Source: Bog-473 sp963754445 | Lineage (GTDB): Bacteria; Actinomycetota; Acidimicrobiia; Acidimicrobiales; RAAP-2 | DNA: 64,000 nt | Assembly: GCA_963754445.1 (NCBI GenBank) | Contig: CAVWFT010000001.1 | Location: forward strand, 2,294,001 to 2,358,000 | Reading direction: 5' to 3' | Shown here: positions 38,127 through 48,420 of the stretch, piece after piece | Layout of the letters: every line of letters begins with the position of its first letter | Position numbering within the stretch: the stretch's first letter is position 1 | Translations under genes and position numbers: made by a program | Notes under the pieces: model-generated | The model's database searches: none | What the model saw: only the letters and a program-made list of their open reading frames with translations | What the model was told of the DNA's origin: nothing

Positions 38127-39485
38127 TCAACCGGGCTGGCGTCCCCTGGCCAGCACGACGAGGTCGGCGATGCGCACGCTGCGCGACTGACGTCGCAGCG
38201 CCATCTCGATGTTTCCCTCTGGTACCAGCATGCGCAGTCCCTGCGGGTGGGTCCGAAAGACCATGGGCGTGTCCAATTCCAGTGCCTCGCCGTCGATGCC
38301 GGCGTACGCCTTGCCGGAACGAGACTGGATCTCGAACTCCTGACAATCGAACTCAAATGCATGGCCGCTGCGCGGGCCGTGACCGGCCAGAGCCAACGTG
38401 ACCACTTCAGCGGCTTGCGCCCCCGTTGCCGCGGTCACGGCAAAAACGCCGAGGCGGCCGGTGTCGAGCCGAAGACGCTGCGACGTGCTCGGCGAGACAG
38501 CGAGGACGTAGGGGTTGTTCGACACCATCACGAGGAACGACCCGTCGACCTCGTTACCGTCCGGCGTCGTGAACTGCAGATCGAAAGGCTGCTGGGTCTC
38601 GCCGAGCAGTTCCGGCAACAGCTGCTTCGTCGTCGCCACCTTGGCCTCGCGGTAGCCCTCCTGCTGGACAATGGTGGCGTAGACACCCAGCGAGACGTTG
38701 TTGACGAAGAAACGATCGTTCACCGTCGCGAAGTCCACGCGCCGCTCGATCGCATCACGGAAGGCGTACACGCTGTGCCGCGGGTCGCGGCGGTCGATCC
38801 CCAGGTCGAGTGCGAAATGGTTCCGCGTCCCCGCGGCCACGCACACGAATGGAAGGTCGTGCTCCACGGCGAGGGAGGCCACCAGCGCCTGCGAACCGTC
38901 TCCTCCCGCCATCCCGAGGCAATCGGCCCCGCGGTCGATGGCGTCTCTGGCGAGTTCGGCGAGGTCCAGCCCGTGATCGAGCATCACTGTCTCGACCCCG
39001 AGCGAGCGGGCCAAGTCCACCAGTCCGAACTTCTCGACCTTGCCGCCGCCCGACCACGGGTTGCACAGCAGAACCGGATGCGAGGGCCGAGGCACGCGGT
39101 GCACCCTGCCGGCGGCGGAGTTCCGAAGGCTGGCGGCCAGGGCTGCCCTCGCCGCTGCGATGGCAACGGCGAGCAGCACGAGCGAGACCAGGACTCGGAC
39201 CAAGGATGCCCAGTCCTCCCCGCCGGCGATGAGGAGCGCTGTCACGAGCACGGCCGCGCCGACAACTGCTGCGATGATCCCTATCCCTCGGCGCGGCGCC
39301 CTCTTCGTGATCGCCCACCATCCGCCCGCCACCCCGAGGGCGAAGCCTGCGACCGCGGCGACGAGGTAGGCGCCGTTGCGCACCAGCGCGTTGATCAGCA
39401 CGACGGCAAGAAGCAAGACCGCCACGAGCGAGATGATGGCAAGCGCCCGTTGGCCGAGGGACGATGTGGCACTGGCGCGACTCAC
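38127..39485 (-). CDS. Diacylglycerol-kinase-like lipid kinase with four-helix N-terminus
   Basis: This 452-residue membrane-linked lipid kinase has four N-terminal helices (residues 12-110). The DAGK catalytic domain follows, with N-P-W-S-G-G-G-K (142-149), the nucleotide motif G-G-D-G-S-Q (194-199), A-A-G-T-R-N-H-F-A-L-D and N-N-V-S-L-G-V-Y-A. The substrate is probably diacylglycerol or a related lipid. The kinase G-G-D-G is intact. It is convergent with ppk2 and divergent from the SulP gene. Confidence 0.88.
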   Translation of the reverse strand: MSRASATSSLGQRALAIISLVAVLLLAVVLINALVRNGAYLVAAVAGFALGVAGGWWAITKRAPRRGIGIIAAVVGAAVLVTALLIAGGEDWASLVRVLVSLVLLAVAIAAARAALAASLRNSAAGRVHRVPRPSHPVLLCNPWSGGGKVEKFGLVDLARSLGVETVMLDHGLDLAELARDAIDRGADCLGMAGGDGSQALVASLAVEHDLPFVCVAAGTRNHFALDLGIDRRDPRHSVYAFRDAIERRVDFATVNDRFFVNNVSLGVYATIVQQEGYREAKVATTKQLLPELLGETQQPFDLQFTTPDGNEVDGSFLVMVSNNPYVLAVSPSTSQRLRLDTGRLGVFAVTAATGAQAAEVVTLALAGHGPRSGHAFEFDCQEFEIQSRSGKAYAGIDGEALELDTPMVFRTHPQGLRMLVPEGNIEMALRRQSRSVRIADLVVLARGRQPG

Positions 39486-39660
39486 GATGTTGCCCTCCTC
39501 AACCGAAGCACGTGCCCGGGGACCATGTCCACTCGTGGCAAGACGGGCGGACGGTCCGACACCGCGGGAACATCGTCATCTCTGCATGCCTCTTTCCTGG
39601 TCTTTCGCTCGGCCGCATTGTAGGTTCTCACCGTCGACGTGACGTGGCCGAGCATCAGAC

Positions 39661-41358
39661 GTGATCGGGGGCGCGGTGGAGGAGAGTCCCTCGGGGATGA
39701 CCAAATGGATACCGGGCATCAGGGCCGTTCGGACGTACAACCGAGAGTGGACACGGTCCGACATCGTTGCCGGTGTGGTCCTCGCCGCGATCTTGGTACC
39801 GCAGGGTTTGGCCTATGCCGAGCTGGCCGGTCTGCCACCGGTGACTGGCTTGTACACATCCATCGGGTGCCTGATCGGTTACGCGGTCTTCGGTCCCTCC
39901 AGGATCCTCGTCCTCGGTCCGGACTCGTCGATCTCGCCCTTGATCTTCGCCGCGCTCGTGCCACTGCTGGCTGGAGGAGACATACACCGAGAGATCGCTC
40001 TGGCTGGGATGCTGGCGGTGATCGTCGCCCTCATCGAGATCGGACTGGGGATTGGGCGGCTCGGGTTCGTCGCTGATCTGCTCTCGAGCGAGGTGCAGGT
40101 TGGCTACATGAATGGTCTCGCCCTCATCATCATCGTCGGACAGCTGCCCAAGCTGTTCGGGTTCTCGACCGAAGCCGAGGGCTTCGGCCCCGAGTTGAAA
40201 GCCTTCGTGCTCGGGCTCGATGGCACCGTCGGCGCCGCCCTGGTAGTCGGGCTGGGAGTCTTGGCCATCCTGTTGGTCCTGTCCAGGTTCACCAAGGCGG
40301 TTCCGGCGGTGCTCGTCGGCATCGTGGCTGCAACCGTCGTCTCCGCGATCTTCGACCTGCACGCGCACGGGGTATCCACGGTGGGGACGCTCCCGCGTGG
40401 AGTGCCCAGGCCGTCGCTCCCCTGGACGAGGGTGTCCGACGTGGCACCTCTCTTCGTCGCCGCCGTGGGAATCACCTTCGTCTCGCTCGCCGACACCATC
40501 GCAACATCCTCGAGCTTCGGAGCACGCCGGGGTGAGGAGGTGGATCCCAACCAGGAGATGATCGGCATCGGTGCGGCCAACCTCGCCGCGGGCCTCCTCC
40601 AGGGTTTCGCAGTGTCGACCAGCGGATCGCGCACTGCGGTCGTGGAGCAGGCGGGGGCCAAGTCTCAGCTGGCGTCAGTGGTCGGGGCCGGCATCGTCGT
40701 GGCGTTACTGCTGTTCTTCAACTCCCTGCTGGCAGATCTCCCGCAGTCCGCCTTGGCGGCCGTCTTGATCGGTGCCGCCCTCTCCCTCCTCGATCTCAAG
40801 GCCCTGGTCCGTTACGCCAGGGTTCGCAAGAGCGCCCTGGTCCTCTCGCTGGTCGCCAGCGTGGGCGTCATCGTGTTCGGGGTCCTGCCGGGGATCGTCA
40901 TCGCCGTGGTCCTCGCCGTGCTGCTGTTCTTCCAACGGAGCTGGCAACCACACGGAGCCGTCCTCGGACAGGAGGAGGGCTTGGCCGGCTGGCACAACAT
41001 CAGGCGGCACCCGACTGCTCACGAGATCCCGGGCATCGTCGTCTACCGCTGGGAGGCGCCCCTCTTCTTCGCGAATTGCTCGGCCTTCCGCACCCAGGTC
41101 CGCCACGCCGTTCGTGAGCGTCACGCCGCGTGGGTCGTGGTCCAGTGCGAGGCGATAACCGACGTGGATGTGTCGGCCGCAAGGATGCTCGAGCAGCTCG
41201 ATCGTGAGCTCAACGCCGCCGGGGTCCACATGGCGTTCGCCGAGATGCGCACACGTCTCCAGGACCTGATCCGTCGCTACGGTCTCTACGAGACGCTCGA
41301 TGGCGATCGTTTCTATCCGACCCTCGAGGCGGCAATCGCCGCGGTGGATGAGGCGTGA
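39661..41358 (+). CDS. SulP family anion transporter with STAS domain
   Basis: This is an inner-membrane anion transporter of the SLC26/SulP family, 565 residues. The signature V-V-L-A-A-I-L-V-P-Q-G-L-A-Y-A-E-L-A-G-L-P lies in TM1, with about eleven to fourteen hydrophobic segments to residue 430. A C-terminal cytoplasmic STAS domain (residues 450-560) includes I-T-D-V-D-V-S-A-A-R-M-L. SulP proteins carry sulfate, bicarbonate or other anions; the substrate cannot be read from sequence. The start is GTG 39661 or ATG 39697. It would be a second sulfate route beside CysPTWA if sulfate is the cargo. Confidence 0.9.
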   Translation: MIGGAVEESPSGMTKWIPGIRAVRTYNREWTRSDIVAGVVLAAILVPQGLAYAELAGLPPVTGLYTSIGCLIGYAVFGPSRILVLGPDSSISPLIFAALVPLLAGGDIHREIALAGMLAVIVALIEIGLGIGRLGFVADLLSSEVQVGYMNGLALIIIVGQLPKLFGFSTEAEGFGPELKAFVLGLDGTVGAALVVGLGVLAILLVLSRFTKAVPAVLVGIVAATVVSAIFDLHAHGVSTVGTLPRGVPRPSLPWTRVSDVAPLFVAAVGITFVSLADTIATSSSFGARRGEEVDPNQEMIGIGAANLAAGLLQGFAVSTSGSRTAVVEQAGAKSQLASVVGAGIVVALLLFFNSLLADLPQSALAAVLIGAALSLLDLKALVRYARVRKSALVLSLVASVGVIVFGVLPGIVIAVVLAVLLFFQRSWQPHGAVLGQEEGLAGWHNIRRHPTAHEIPGIVVYRWEAPLFFANCSAFRTQVRHAVRERHAAWVVVQCEAITDVDVSAARMLEQLDRELNAAGVHMAFAEMRTRLQDLIRRYGLYETLDGDRFYPTLEAAIAAVDEA

Positions 41359-41415
41359 GGCTGTCGTGGAGCTTCGGTTTATCGCAACCGGGATCGCGAC
41401 TGGTCGAGGATGAGC

Positions 41416-42862
41416 TCAGACGCCCTCGACCGCTTCGAGGCGTCCTGAGCGGATCGCCTCGGTGAAGGCCAGGTAGTCGCGCTCGTTCTGATCGGCGTAG
41501 CGTCTGGAGAAGTCGGTGATCGAGCGTGTCGAACTTGTCGCTCTTGCCGAGGTACGCAGCCAACGCCACCGCGTCGCCCGAGCGGGCGTGGGCCCGGGCC
41601 AGGGTCCAGCCGCAGATGCCGGCGTAGAACTCGAGCATGACGGGCGTCATCGTCTCGACCAGAGCCGAACCCTTCATGTCGCGCAGCTGGCGCCAGTAGA
41701 GGTGACGATTGGCTTCGACCCCCTTGGTCCAACCCAGGAAGATGTCGCTGGCGGCCTGCATCATCCGCTGGCCCTGCACCACCCGCTCGCCTGGCTGCCT
41801 TGAACTTGCTCTTGCGGCAGGTGGTCCTCGAGCACCGAGGCCGTCGCCTCCTTGACCTGGAGGAACAGTGGGTCCTGGTCGTCGCGGCCCTGGAGCAGGA
41901 CGATGAAGGCCCGGGTGCCGACACTGCCCACGCCCACCACCTTGCGGGCGACGTCGACGATCTCGAAGCGTTCCAGGAGGTGGCGGCGGTCCTCTTGCAG
42001 CGTCGCCCGATAGGCCCGGAACTGTTGGTGGATCACCTCTTCGATCTGGTCCGCCGGAGTAGCCGTACATGGCCTGAAGATCGCGGGCCGGGACGACAAC
42101 GGGTGGCTGGCTCACGATCCGGTAGCGGCCGTCGACCAGCTCGGCCAGCTTCGACAACGCCTGGAGGCTGTCGCGTGCGTGGGCCTTGGCCGCGGTCTTG
42201 CTGGGCCCTCTTGCGCCCTACCTTGGCCTGTGCCGCGGCCTGCTTGGTTTCCGCGCCCTTGGTCAGCGGAGTCGATGGCGTCCATGAAGTCTCCGCCTCG
42301 GTCAAGTGGGCGTACCAGATCTCCATGTTGCCCATCTGGGCGAACTCGGCCATGGCTTCGCGATAGGCCGTCACCGAGGCCAGGGTCGTGGCGCGCGAGC
42401 GTCAGCGGCGCTGAAGCCGTTGTTGCGCGCCGCGATGGTGAAGCTCGCAGCCATGCGTTTCACGTCGTACTCGAACGGACCCGGCAGCGTCTCGTCGAAG
42501 TCGTTCAGATCGAACAGCAAGCGTACGTTCAGGGGATGCGAACACGCCGAAGTTCGACAGGTGGGCGTCGCCGCAGAGCTGGACCTCAGGCCGGCCGTCG
42601 GCGTATCCTGCAGATCGTCCGCCATGATCTTGGCTGAGCCTCGGTAGAACGTGAACGGGGAAGCCATCATCCGACCGTGACGGACTGGCACCAGATCCGG
42701 ATCTCGAGTGAGGTTCTGCGACTCGAGCAATGCCACCGGATCAGGGCGATCCCCGGCCGGCGACCATCCGCCGTGGCCGCTCAGGGGCGATCGTTCGCGG
42801 GCGCCCTTTCCCTTGGACCGCCGTGCGTCAACGCTCGAGTGCGCGATCGCGTTCACGACCAT
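41416..42862 (-). pseudogene. DUF2252 family protein, multiply frameshifted
   Basis: On the minus strand the family's landmarks appear in order but in changing frames: W-S-P-A-G-D-R-P-D-P-V-A-L-L-E, then P-F-T-F-Y-R-G-S-A-K-I-M-A, F-D-L-N-D-F-D-E-T-L-P-G-P-F-E-Y-D-V-K-R, D-V-A-R-K-V-V-G-V-G-S-V-G-T-R and Q-V-K-E-A. The C-terminus reads F-T-E-A-I-R-S-G-R-L. DUF2252 proteins are about 450-470 residues with a kinase-like fold and unknown activity. At least five indels are needed, including near the expected G-D-A-H-L-x-N-F-G motif. This is one of the most damaged genes in the window, yet no landmark has been lost. The stop is at 41416-41418. Confidence 0.75.
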
Positions 42863-43316
42863 GGTTCCACTTCCCTTCCGACATGCCGAGTCAAGGTCAC
42901 GGACTGGCGACCCTCCGGGCACCCGATCCTTGACATGGCCGCCCGATTTCAGGCTGCCTTCCACCAATCATGCCCGCACCGGGCCCTGTGATCCCTTAGT
43001 GGTCATCGCCGAACCTGGCGGTGACCAGAAAAGGACCTCCGAAACCTCGAGACCCTGAGGCCGAGGGCGCTGACTGGAGCAGCGATGTCCTCGTGGTGCA
43101 TTCGATTGCGCCACGACCCGTGCGCAGGCTCCCGAAGGGCGACCGGGCCGACCCGCCCGGCGCCGGCAGGCTCCCATAGGTATTGACCAGGGACTTTGCC
43201 CGCCGCTGTCACCGCGCCACGTCCCCCGGCCTGCGAGGCACGACCAAGGGTGGGCGTCCAACGTTTAGGGAGTTGCCCTAGGGCTCCGCCACCCTCATGA
43301 GATCAGCCTGGAAACC
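42863..43316. other. Intergenic region, no gene seen
   Basis: About 450 bases lie between the start of the DUF2252 relic and the small gene at 43317. The frames present are short, arginine-rich shadows. I saw no hairpin or repeat that stands out. Confidence 0.4.
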
Positions 43317-43508
43317 GTGAAGATCATCGTGGACATCTCGCAGGACGTGGACGGTCGGGCAGTCGGGACGGTCCGTGCAGCTGATGACCCGCAGGTCCGG
43401 TCCTTCTCCGGAAACCTCGAGTTCCTGGCCGTGGTCGAGAGCCTCTACCTGATCAGCGCAGACGACGTCGGCGACAAGGCCGACCGAATTGACGAGGAGC
43501 CATCATGA
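43317..43508 (+). CDS. Small hypothetical protein, 63 aa
   Basis: I do not recognise it. It begins with a beta-strand-like M-K-I-I-V-D-I-S-Q and is acidic (D/E-rich) throughout with no membrane segment. Its start is GTG 43317 without a strong Shine-Dalgarno. Its stop overlaps the ATG of the next gene (ATGA at 43505), which is the main support for it being real: the pair would be translationally coupled. Confidence 0.45.
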   Translation: MKIIVDISQDVDGRAVGTVRAADDPQVRSFSGNLEFLAVVESLYLISADDVGDKADRIDEEPS

Positions 43509-44064
43509 AGAATCTTATTTGGAGCTTTTGCCCCTGGGCCGCCTTTCTCCTGGGCGTCCGGATCGGTGGGGTGTACTGGGAACGGCGATCGGTCTGGTCG
43601 TCGCCCTCGCGGTGCTCGTTGCCGCCGTCCGTCGTCACAGCGTGCACCTGTTCGACATCGTCGGGACCATCTATTTCGGCGGGCTGCTCCTCCTGCTCGC
43701 GGCAATCCACCCCAGCGACATCGCCACATGGGGCCGCTACGCCCAGGCCGTCGCCCATGGTTCCCTGACCTTGATCGTGTTCGGCTCCATCCTGATCGGC
43801 AAGCCGTTCACCGAGCCGTACGCACGGGAGCAGGCACCCGAGCACGTGTGGAAGACGGAGCGATTCCACGCATTCGACCGTCGCATCTCGGCCGTCTTCG
43901 GCGCCGCCTTCTTGTCGGAACTGCTTCGCTCATTGTGGCCGGTTCGCAAGACTCCCGTCAGTTCATCCTGCGGATCGCGGTCCCCTTCGTGCTCTCCTCC
44001 TCGCCTTCATGTACGTGCGAAGCAGGCCAGTCAGGTCGGCCCGGCGACGGCGCAGGCCGACTGA
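43505..44064 (+). pseudogene. Small polytopic membrane protein, several frameshifts
   Basis: In three frames the sequence gives a four- or five-helix membrane protein of about 185 residues. The landmarks are G-V-L-G-T-A-I-G-L-V-V-A-L-A-V-L, then D-I-V-G-T-I-Y-F-G-G-L-L-L-L-L-A and W-G-R-Y-A-Q-A-V-A-H-G-S-L. I-G-K-P-F-T-E-P-Y-A-R-E, V-W-K-T-E-R-F-H-A-F-D-R-R-I-S and a final helix with a basic tail follow. Frame changes occur near 43550, near 43915 and near 43995. The family is not recognised by name, though the T-E-P-Y-A-R-E and W-x3-R-F-H pair looks conserved. It is coupled to the 63-aa gene upstream. Confidence 0.55.
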
Positions 44065-44116
44065 CCGGGTCGTCCCAGTCCCCCGACCGCCCGCGCCAAG
44101 GATAGGAAGGAAACTC

Positions 44117-45562
44117 ATGTCGACCGATTCCCACCCGAGCGATTCCTCGACAGACAGCATCGAGGAGACCCCGGACGGCACGGCAAGGGCTGACACGGTC
44201 GGATCCTCAGGCCCGGACGCCGACCGACCGGCTGCCTCCCTGCCGGTTCGAGCCCGGACGGTGCTGGGCATCAGGGCGATCTGGATCTTTCCCGTGGCCA
44301 TCCCCCTCGTGCTCGTCGTCGTGATGACGTTCATCTACGTCGGCTCGATTCTCAACCCAACGGCGCACCTGCACGGGCTCCCGGTCATGGTGGTGAACCA
44401 AGATTCGGGCGCCCTCGTCAACGGGGAACATGTGAACGAGGGTGCATCCGTCGTCCACACCCTGACGAGCGCCGAGGGCGTTGCGACTCGATTGGGTCTG
44501 CAACCAACGACGCTGTCGGCGGCGAAGGACGCGATGGACCATGGCAACGCCTATGCCACCGTGGTCATCCCGCCAACCTTCACGGCATCGCTCCTGGCTG
44601 CCGCCGGCGAGGGACCACCCCCGGCGGCCACGGCGGCGCAGACTCCGACGGTGCAACTCTTGGAAAACGTCCGGCTCGGGAGCCTCGGCGTCAACCTGGC
44701 TTCAGGCGTGCTCACGCCGGCCTTCCAGCAGATCTCGGCCCACATCGGCCAGGAGCTCGTCGCTCGGAGCACAGCGGTGGCCCGCGCACTCCGTTCGCCG
44801 TGTCCCAGTTGCAGGATCCGGTTCGTCTCCAGACCGTGAGCTACCGTCCGCTCCCACCGAACACCGCGCTGGGTCTCAGCGCCTTCTATCTGTCCCTCCT
44901 GGCGATGATGGCCGGCTTCCTCGGGGGCGACCATCATCAACTCCTCCATGGACGGGGCCCTGGGTTTCGCCACGACGGAGCTGGGTCCGAAATGGAAGCA
45001 ACGGCGACCGGTCCCGATCTCGCGTCGCCAGACCCTGTGGCTGAAGTTCACGGTGGCCCTGGTCGTGATCCCCGTTCTCGACGCCGCCATCGTCGGGGTG
45101 GCCGCCGGCATCTTGCGCATGGACGTGCCCAATACGGCCCTCCTCTGGGTCGTGATGGCGCTGGCGTCGCTGATGGTGGCCGGTGTCACGCTCACCCTCT
45201 TCGTGGCCTTCGGCTCCATCGGGCAGCTCCTGGCCATGCTCGGCCTCGTCTATCTCTCGCTGGCCTCGTCTGGTGGCACCGTCCCGACGCAGGCGCTGCC
45301 GGGCTTCTTCAACGCCGTCGGTCGCGTCGAACCGCTGCGACAGGTCCTCGGCGGCGCTCGGGCGGTCCTGTACTTCGGAGCACGCGGCGATGCCGGTCTC
45401 GATCATGCGGCCATCGTGTTGAGTGTCGAGATCGTCGTGGCCGTGCTCGTCGGGTCGGCCGTCACCGCCTGGTACGACCACAAGCGCCTGTACCGACTCT
45501 CGCCGGAGCTCATCGCCTACGTGTCCCGGGCGGCGGACCAGAGGCTGGCGGAGGTGCGCTGA
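44117..45562 (+). pseudogene. DUF3533/YhgE-like ABC-2-type membrane protein, two frameshifts
   Basis: The reconstructed protein of about 480 residues has a disordered acidic N-terminus and TM1 (I-W-I-F-P-V-A-I-P-L-V-L-V-V-V-M). A large extracellular domain follows, with V-N-Q-D-S-G-A-L-V-N-G and A-T-V-V-I-P-P-x-F-T-A-S, then five C-terminal helices. This is the architecture of DUF3533/YhgE-Pip proteins (phage-receptor and SNG1-like membrane proteins, ABC-2 fold). The frame changes near 44800 and is changed back near 44935. AGGAAGG precedes ATG 44117. The C-terminus is R-L-A-E-V-R. Confidence 0.7.
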
Positions 45563-45659
45563 GAGGAGCCATCACGCCGGCTCGACGTCACCTCCGGCCA
45601 CCTCTCATCGGTCCCCCAGACTTCGAATCGAGGTCCGCCCTGGCCGCTACCTTGGATGC

Positions 45660-48377
45660 ATGGGGGTCGCCGGGTCTGTCTGGTCAGAAGATCCTCTGGT
45701 CGGGAGAGGGCCCGAGCGCGATGCATTGACCGCCGCCATCCGTTCAGCCGAATCGGGTCGACCAGCGGTGGCGTGGGTCGAGGGCGACGCCGGCATGGGG
45801 AAGACGACACTCATCCGCCACGTGGTGGACGATCTTCCACCCGGAACCCAACTGCTCCGGGTTGTCGCCGACGAAATGGCTGCCCATGTCTCCTTCGACC
45901 TGGCCCACCGGCTCGGGTCTCGTTCCTCCGAGCCCCTGGGCGTCGCGATGGAGATCCTCGAGAGCTGGGCGCTCCGACAGGACGACGGACCTCTCGTCGT
46001 CGTGGTCGAGGATCTGCATTGGGCGGACGGGGACTCGATCAAGGCCCTCCTGGCGGCGGTACAAAGGCTCGACGAGGATCGTGTGGCCGTCGTCGTGAGC
46101 AGCCGGTCAGGACTTCAAGACGACGGCTGGGAACGCTTCTGTCGCGACGCCCAACGTTGCCAGGTCCTGCGGTTGGGCCCCTTCGACGCAGAGGAGGTGG
46201 CGGTCGCCGCATCGTCGGCGGGGGTCGAGCTGAGCCCGTATCAGGCCGAGAGACTCAGAGCCCACACCGGCGGTCACCCCCTCTACGTACGGACGCTTCT
46301 CGCCGAGTTGAGCGCCGACGAGCTCCGGGGTGCAGACGGCGATCTGCCTGCGCCGCGATCACTCAGGTCGGCCGTGACCGCTCGGCTCTCGGAGATTCCC
46401 GCGGCGGCCCGCTCCTTGGCGGCCGCGCTGGCGGTGCTCAATCGGCGGACCGCCCTCCCCCTCGTCGGGCGGGTCGCGGGTGTGGAGGCGCCGATCGATC
46501 CGTTGGAGCATCTCCTCGAGACAGGGTTCGTCCACTGGGACCCCGCGGAGCCGGGACCGCCAATCGAATTCACACACCCCCTCTACCGCCAAGCCGTCTA
46601 CGAAGACCTCTCGCCCATACTGCGTCGCGATCTCCACCTGGCCGCGGCAAACGTCTCGAACTCCGCCGCGTCGCTGTCCCACCGAGTCGCGGCGGCCGAC
46701 GGGACGAACGACGCACTGGCCGAGGAGCTCGAAGTGACCGCCAGGCACGAACTCGAGCGCGGCCTCAAGGCCGCCGCCGGTCGAACATTCCAGTGGGCCT
46801 CGTCGTTGAGCCTCGACCCGGTGGAGAGGGAGCGAAGGCTCGTTGCGGCGGCCGTCGCCTACGTCGACGCCGGACAGCTGGCCCGTGCCGAAGCGCTGCG
46901 CGGCGAAATCGAAACAATCCGAGAAAGCCCAGAACGGAGTCTCGTGCTGGGTTTGCTCGAATGGGCCAAAGGCGAGGCCGGGCAGGCTCGCTCCTGGCTA
47001 CAGCGGGTGGTCGACAGCCCAGACCGAGTCGGACTCGACTCCGGGGAGATCACCGCCCGCGCGTGGGCCGAGCTGGCGGAAATCCACATCACCCTGGCAC
47101 AGGCGCCCGAAGCGGCCCAGGCGGCGGCACACGCGCTGGTGTTGGCGTCACCACACACGCCCGCCGAGCGTCTGGCTCGAGGCATGGGTGCAATGGCCGA
47201 GGCTCATCGGCGTGGAGCGGCAGCCGGTTTGGCCACCTTGAACCAACGCCTTCCCGAGGTTCCCGACGACGTTCGGGGTGACGATGTCGGCCTGCTGGTG
47301 ATGAGGGCCACCCTGGCCTGGTACGCCGGACGGGCCAGGGCGGCACTGGCCGATCTCCGGGCGTGCCTCGCACTGGCGCAGCGCGGCTTCGTCCCGGTGG
47401 AGTTGGCGCGTTGCCACCGTGAACTGGCGAGCGTCCTGGCTCATCTCGGTCACCTCGATGAGGGGCTCGTGCAGGCACGCACCGCCTTGAGCATCGCGGC
47501 TGACGACCGACGTGGAACTGAGGTCGCCTCTTGCCACGCGGTGCTCGGCACGATCATGGCCCACCGGGGCGACCTGGATGCCGCCGATACGCACATAGCT
47601 GCCGCAAACGAGTCGGCCGCCCGGATGGGAGCGTTCGAGGGTATGGCGTTGGCGCGCGTCTCGGCCGCAGCTGCCGCGGCCGCCCACGACCAACCCGGTA
47701 CTGTCATCGCCCTGCTTGATCCGATGGCCGCCGAGGCACCGATGATCGCGTCACTGACCTTCTGGCCCACACTGGTCGTCGCGCTCGTGGACGCAGGGCA
47801 GCTCGACCGGGCCCATGAGAGCGTCGAAAGCCTTGACGAGAAGGCCTCCGCTCGCGGACTCAGGATGGCGGGCCGGATATTGGGGCTCCGCGCCCGCATC
47901 GCCGCGGCTCGAGGCGATCTGGATGGGGCGGACGAGCTCTTCGTCCAGGCCACGGGAGCCTTTGGACCCGATGACCCCTTCCTCGAACGGGTGATGTTGC
48001 AGCGAGCCCACGGACTCCTCTCCCTGCGCCGCGACGCTCGCGATCAGGGCACCGTCATGTTGCGTGATGCGCTGCAACAGCTCGCCTCCGTTGGTGCGCT
48101 GGCCTATGCCAGGCAAGTGGAGTCAGACCTCGAGGTCGAAGTCGGGCCACCTCGTTCTGGGCGCAGATCGGCCAGAGGCTCGCTCGAGCTCACGGACCGA
48201 GAACACGACGTTGCCGTTCTCGTTGCAAAGGGATACTCCAATCCCGAAGTGGCGGCGGAGCTCTACGTCAGTCGGAAGGCGATCGAGTACCACCTGGGGA
48301 ACATCTACGGGAAGTTGGGTATCACCTCTCGCCGAGAGTTGCGTGGCCGCGCCGGTCTCGAGGCGCGGACGTTGTGA
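45660..48377 (+). CDS. LuxR-family regulator with AAA ATPase and TPR-like region (LAL type)
   Basis: This is a large ATP-binding LuxR transcriptional regulator (MalT/LAL class), 905 residues from ATG 45660. An N-terminal ATPase shows Walker A GDAGMGKT (42-49) and Walker B V-V-V-V-E-D-L-H-W-A-D. A helical, TPR-like middle has many A-L-x-x-A-R repeats. The C-terminal LuxR helix-turn-helix reads L-T-D-R-E-H-D-V-A-V-L-V-A-K-G-Y-S-N-P-E-V-A, then S-R-K-A-I-E-Y-H-L-G-N-I-Y-G-K-L-G. It probably senses a ligand and activates nearby genes, perhaps the broken membrane genes just upstream. The gene is intact while its upstream neighbours are not. Confidence 0.9.
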   Translation: MGVAGSVWSEDPLVGRGPERDALTAAIRSAESGRPAVAWVEGDAGMGKTTLIRHVVDDLPPGTQLLRVVADEMAAHVSFDLAHRLGSRSSEPLGVAMEILESWALRQDDGPLVVVVEDLHWADGDSIKALLAAVQRLDEDRVAVVVSSRSGLQDDGWERFCRDAQRCQVLRLGPFDAEEVAVAASSAGVELSPYQAERLRAHTGGHPLYVRTLLAELSADELRGADGDLPAPRSLRSAVTARLSEIPAAARSLAAALAVLNRRTALPLVGRVAGVEAPIDPLEHLLETGFVHWDPAEPGPPIEFTHPLYRQAVYEDLSPILRRDLHLAAANVSNSAASLSHRVAAADGTNDALAEELEVTARHELERGLKAAAGRTFQWASSLSLDPVERERRLVAAAVAYVDAGQLARAEALRGEIETIRESPERSLVLGLLEWAKGEAGQARSWLQRVVDSPDRVGLDSGEITARAWAELAEIHITLAQAPEAAQAAAHALVLASPHTPAERLARGMGAMAEAHRRGAAAGLATLNQRLPEVPDDVRGDDVGLLVMRATLAWYAGRARAALADLRACLALAQRGFVPVELARCHRELASVLAHLGHLDEGLVQARTALSIAADDRRGTEVASCHAVLGTIMAHRGDLDAADTHIAAANESAARMGAFEGMALARVSAAAAAAAHDQPGTVIALLDPMAAEAPMIASLTFWPTLVVALVDAGQLDRAHESVESLDEKASARGLRMAGRILGLRARIAAARGDLDGADELFVQATGAFGPDDPFLERVMLQRAHGLLSLRRDARDQGTVMLRDALQQLASVGALAYARQVESDLEVEVGPPRSGRRSARGSLELTDREHDVAVLVAKGYSNPEVAAELYVSRKAIEYHLGNIYGKLGITSRRELRGRAGLEARTL

Positions 48378-48420
48378 CAGCAACCAGAGCCGATCCTGTG
48401 CCGTACCTTGACGCGGCCCG

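Noticed and set aside
45423..45659. Upstream extension of the LuxR regulator
   Set aside because: It runs through the coding end of the DUF3533-like gene and is arginine/serine-rich noise; ATG 45660 begins directly before the ATPase.
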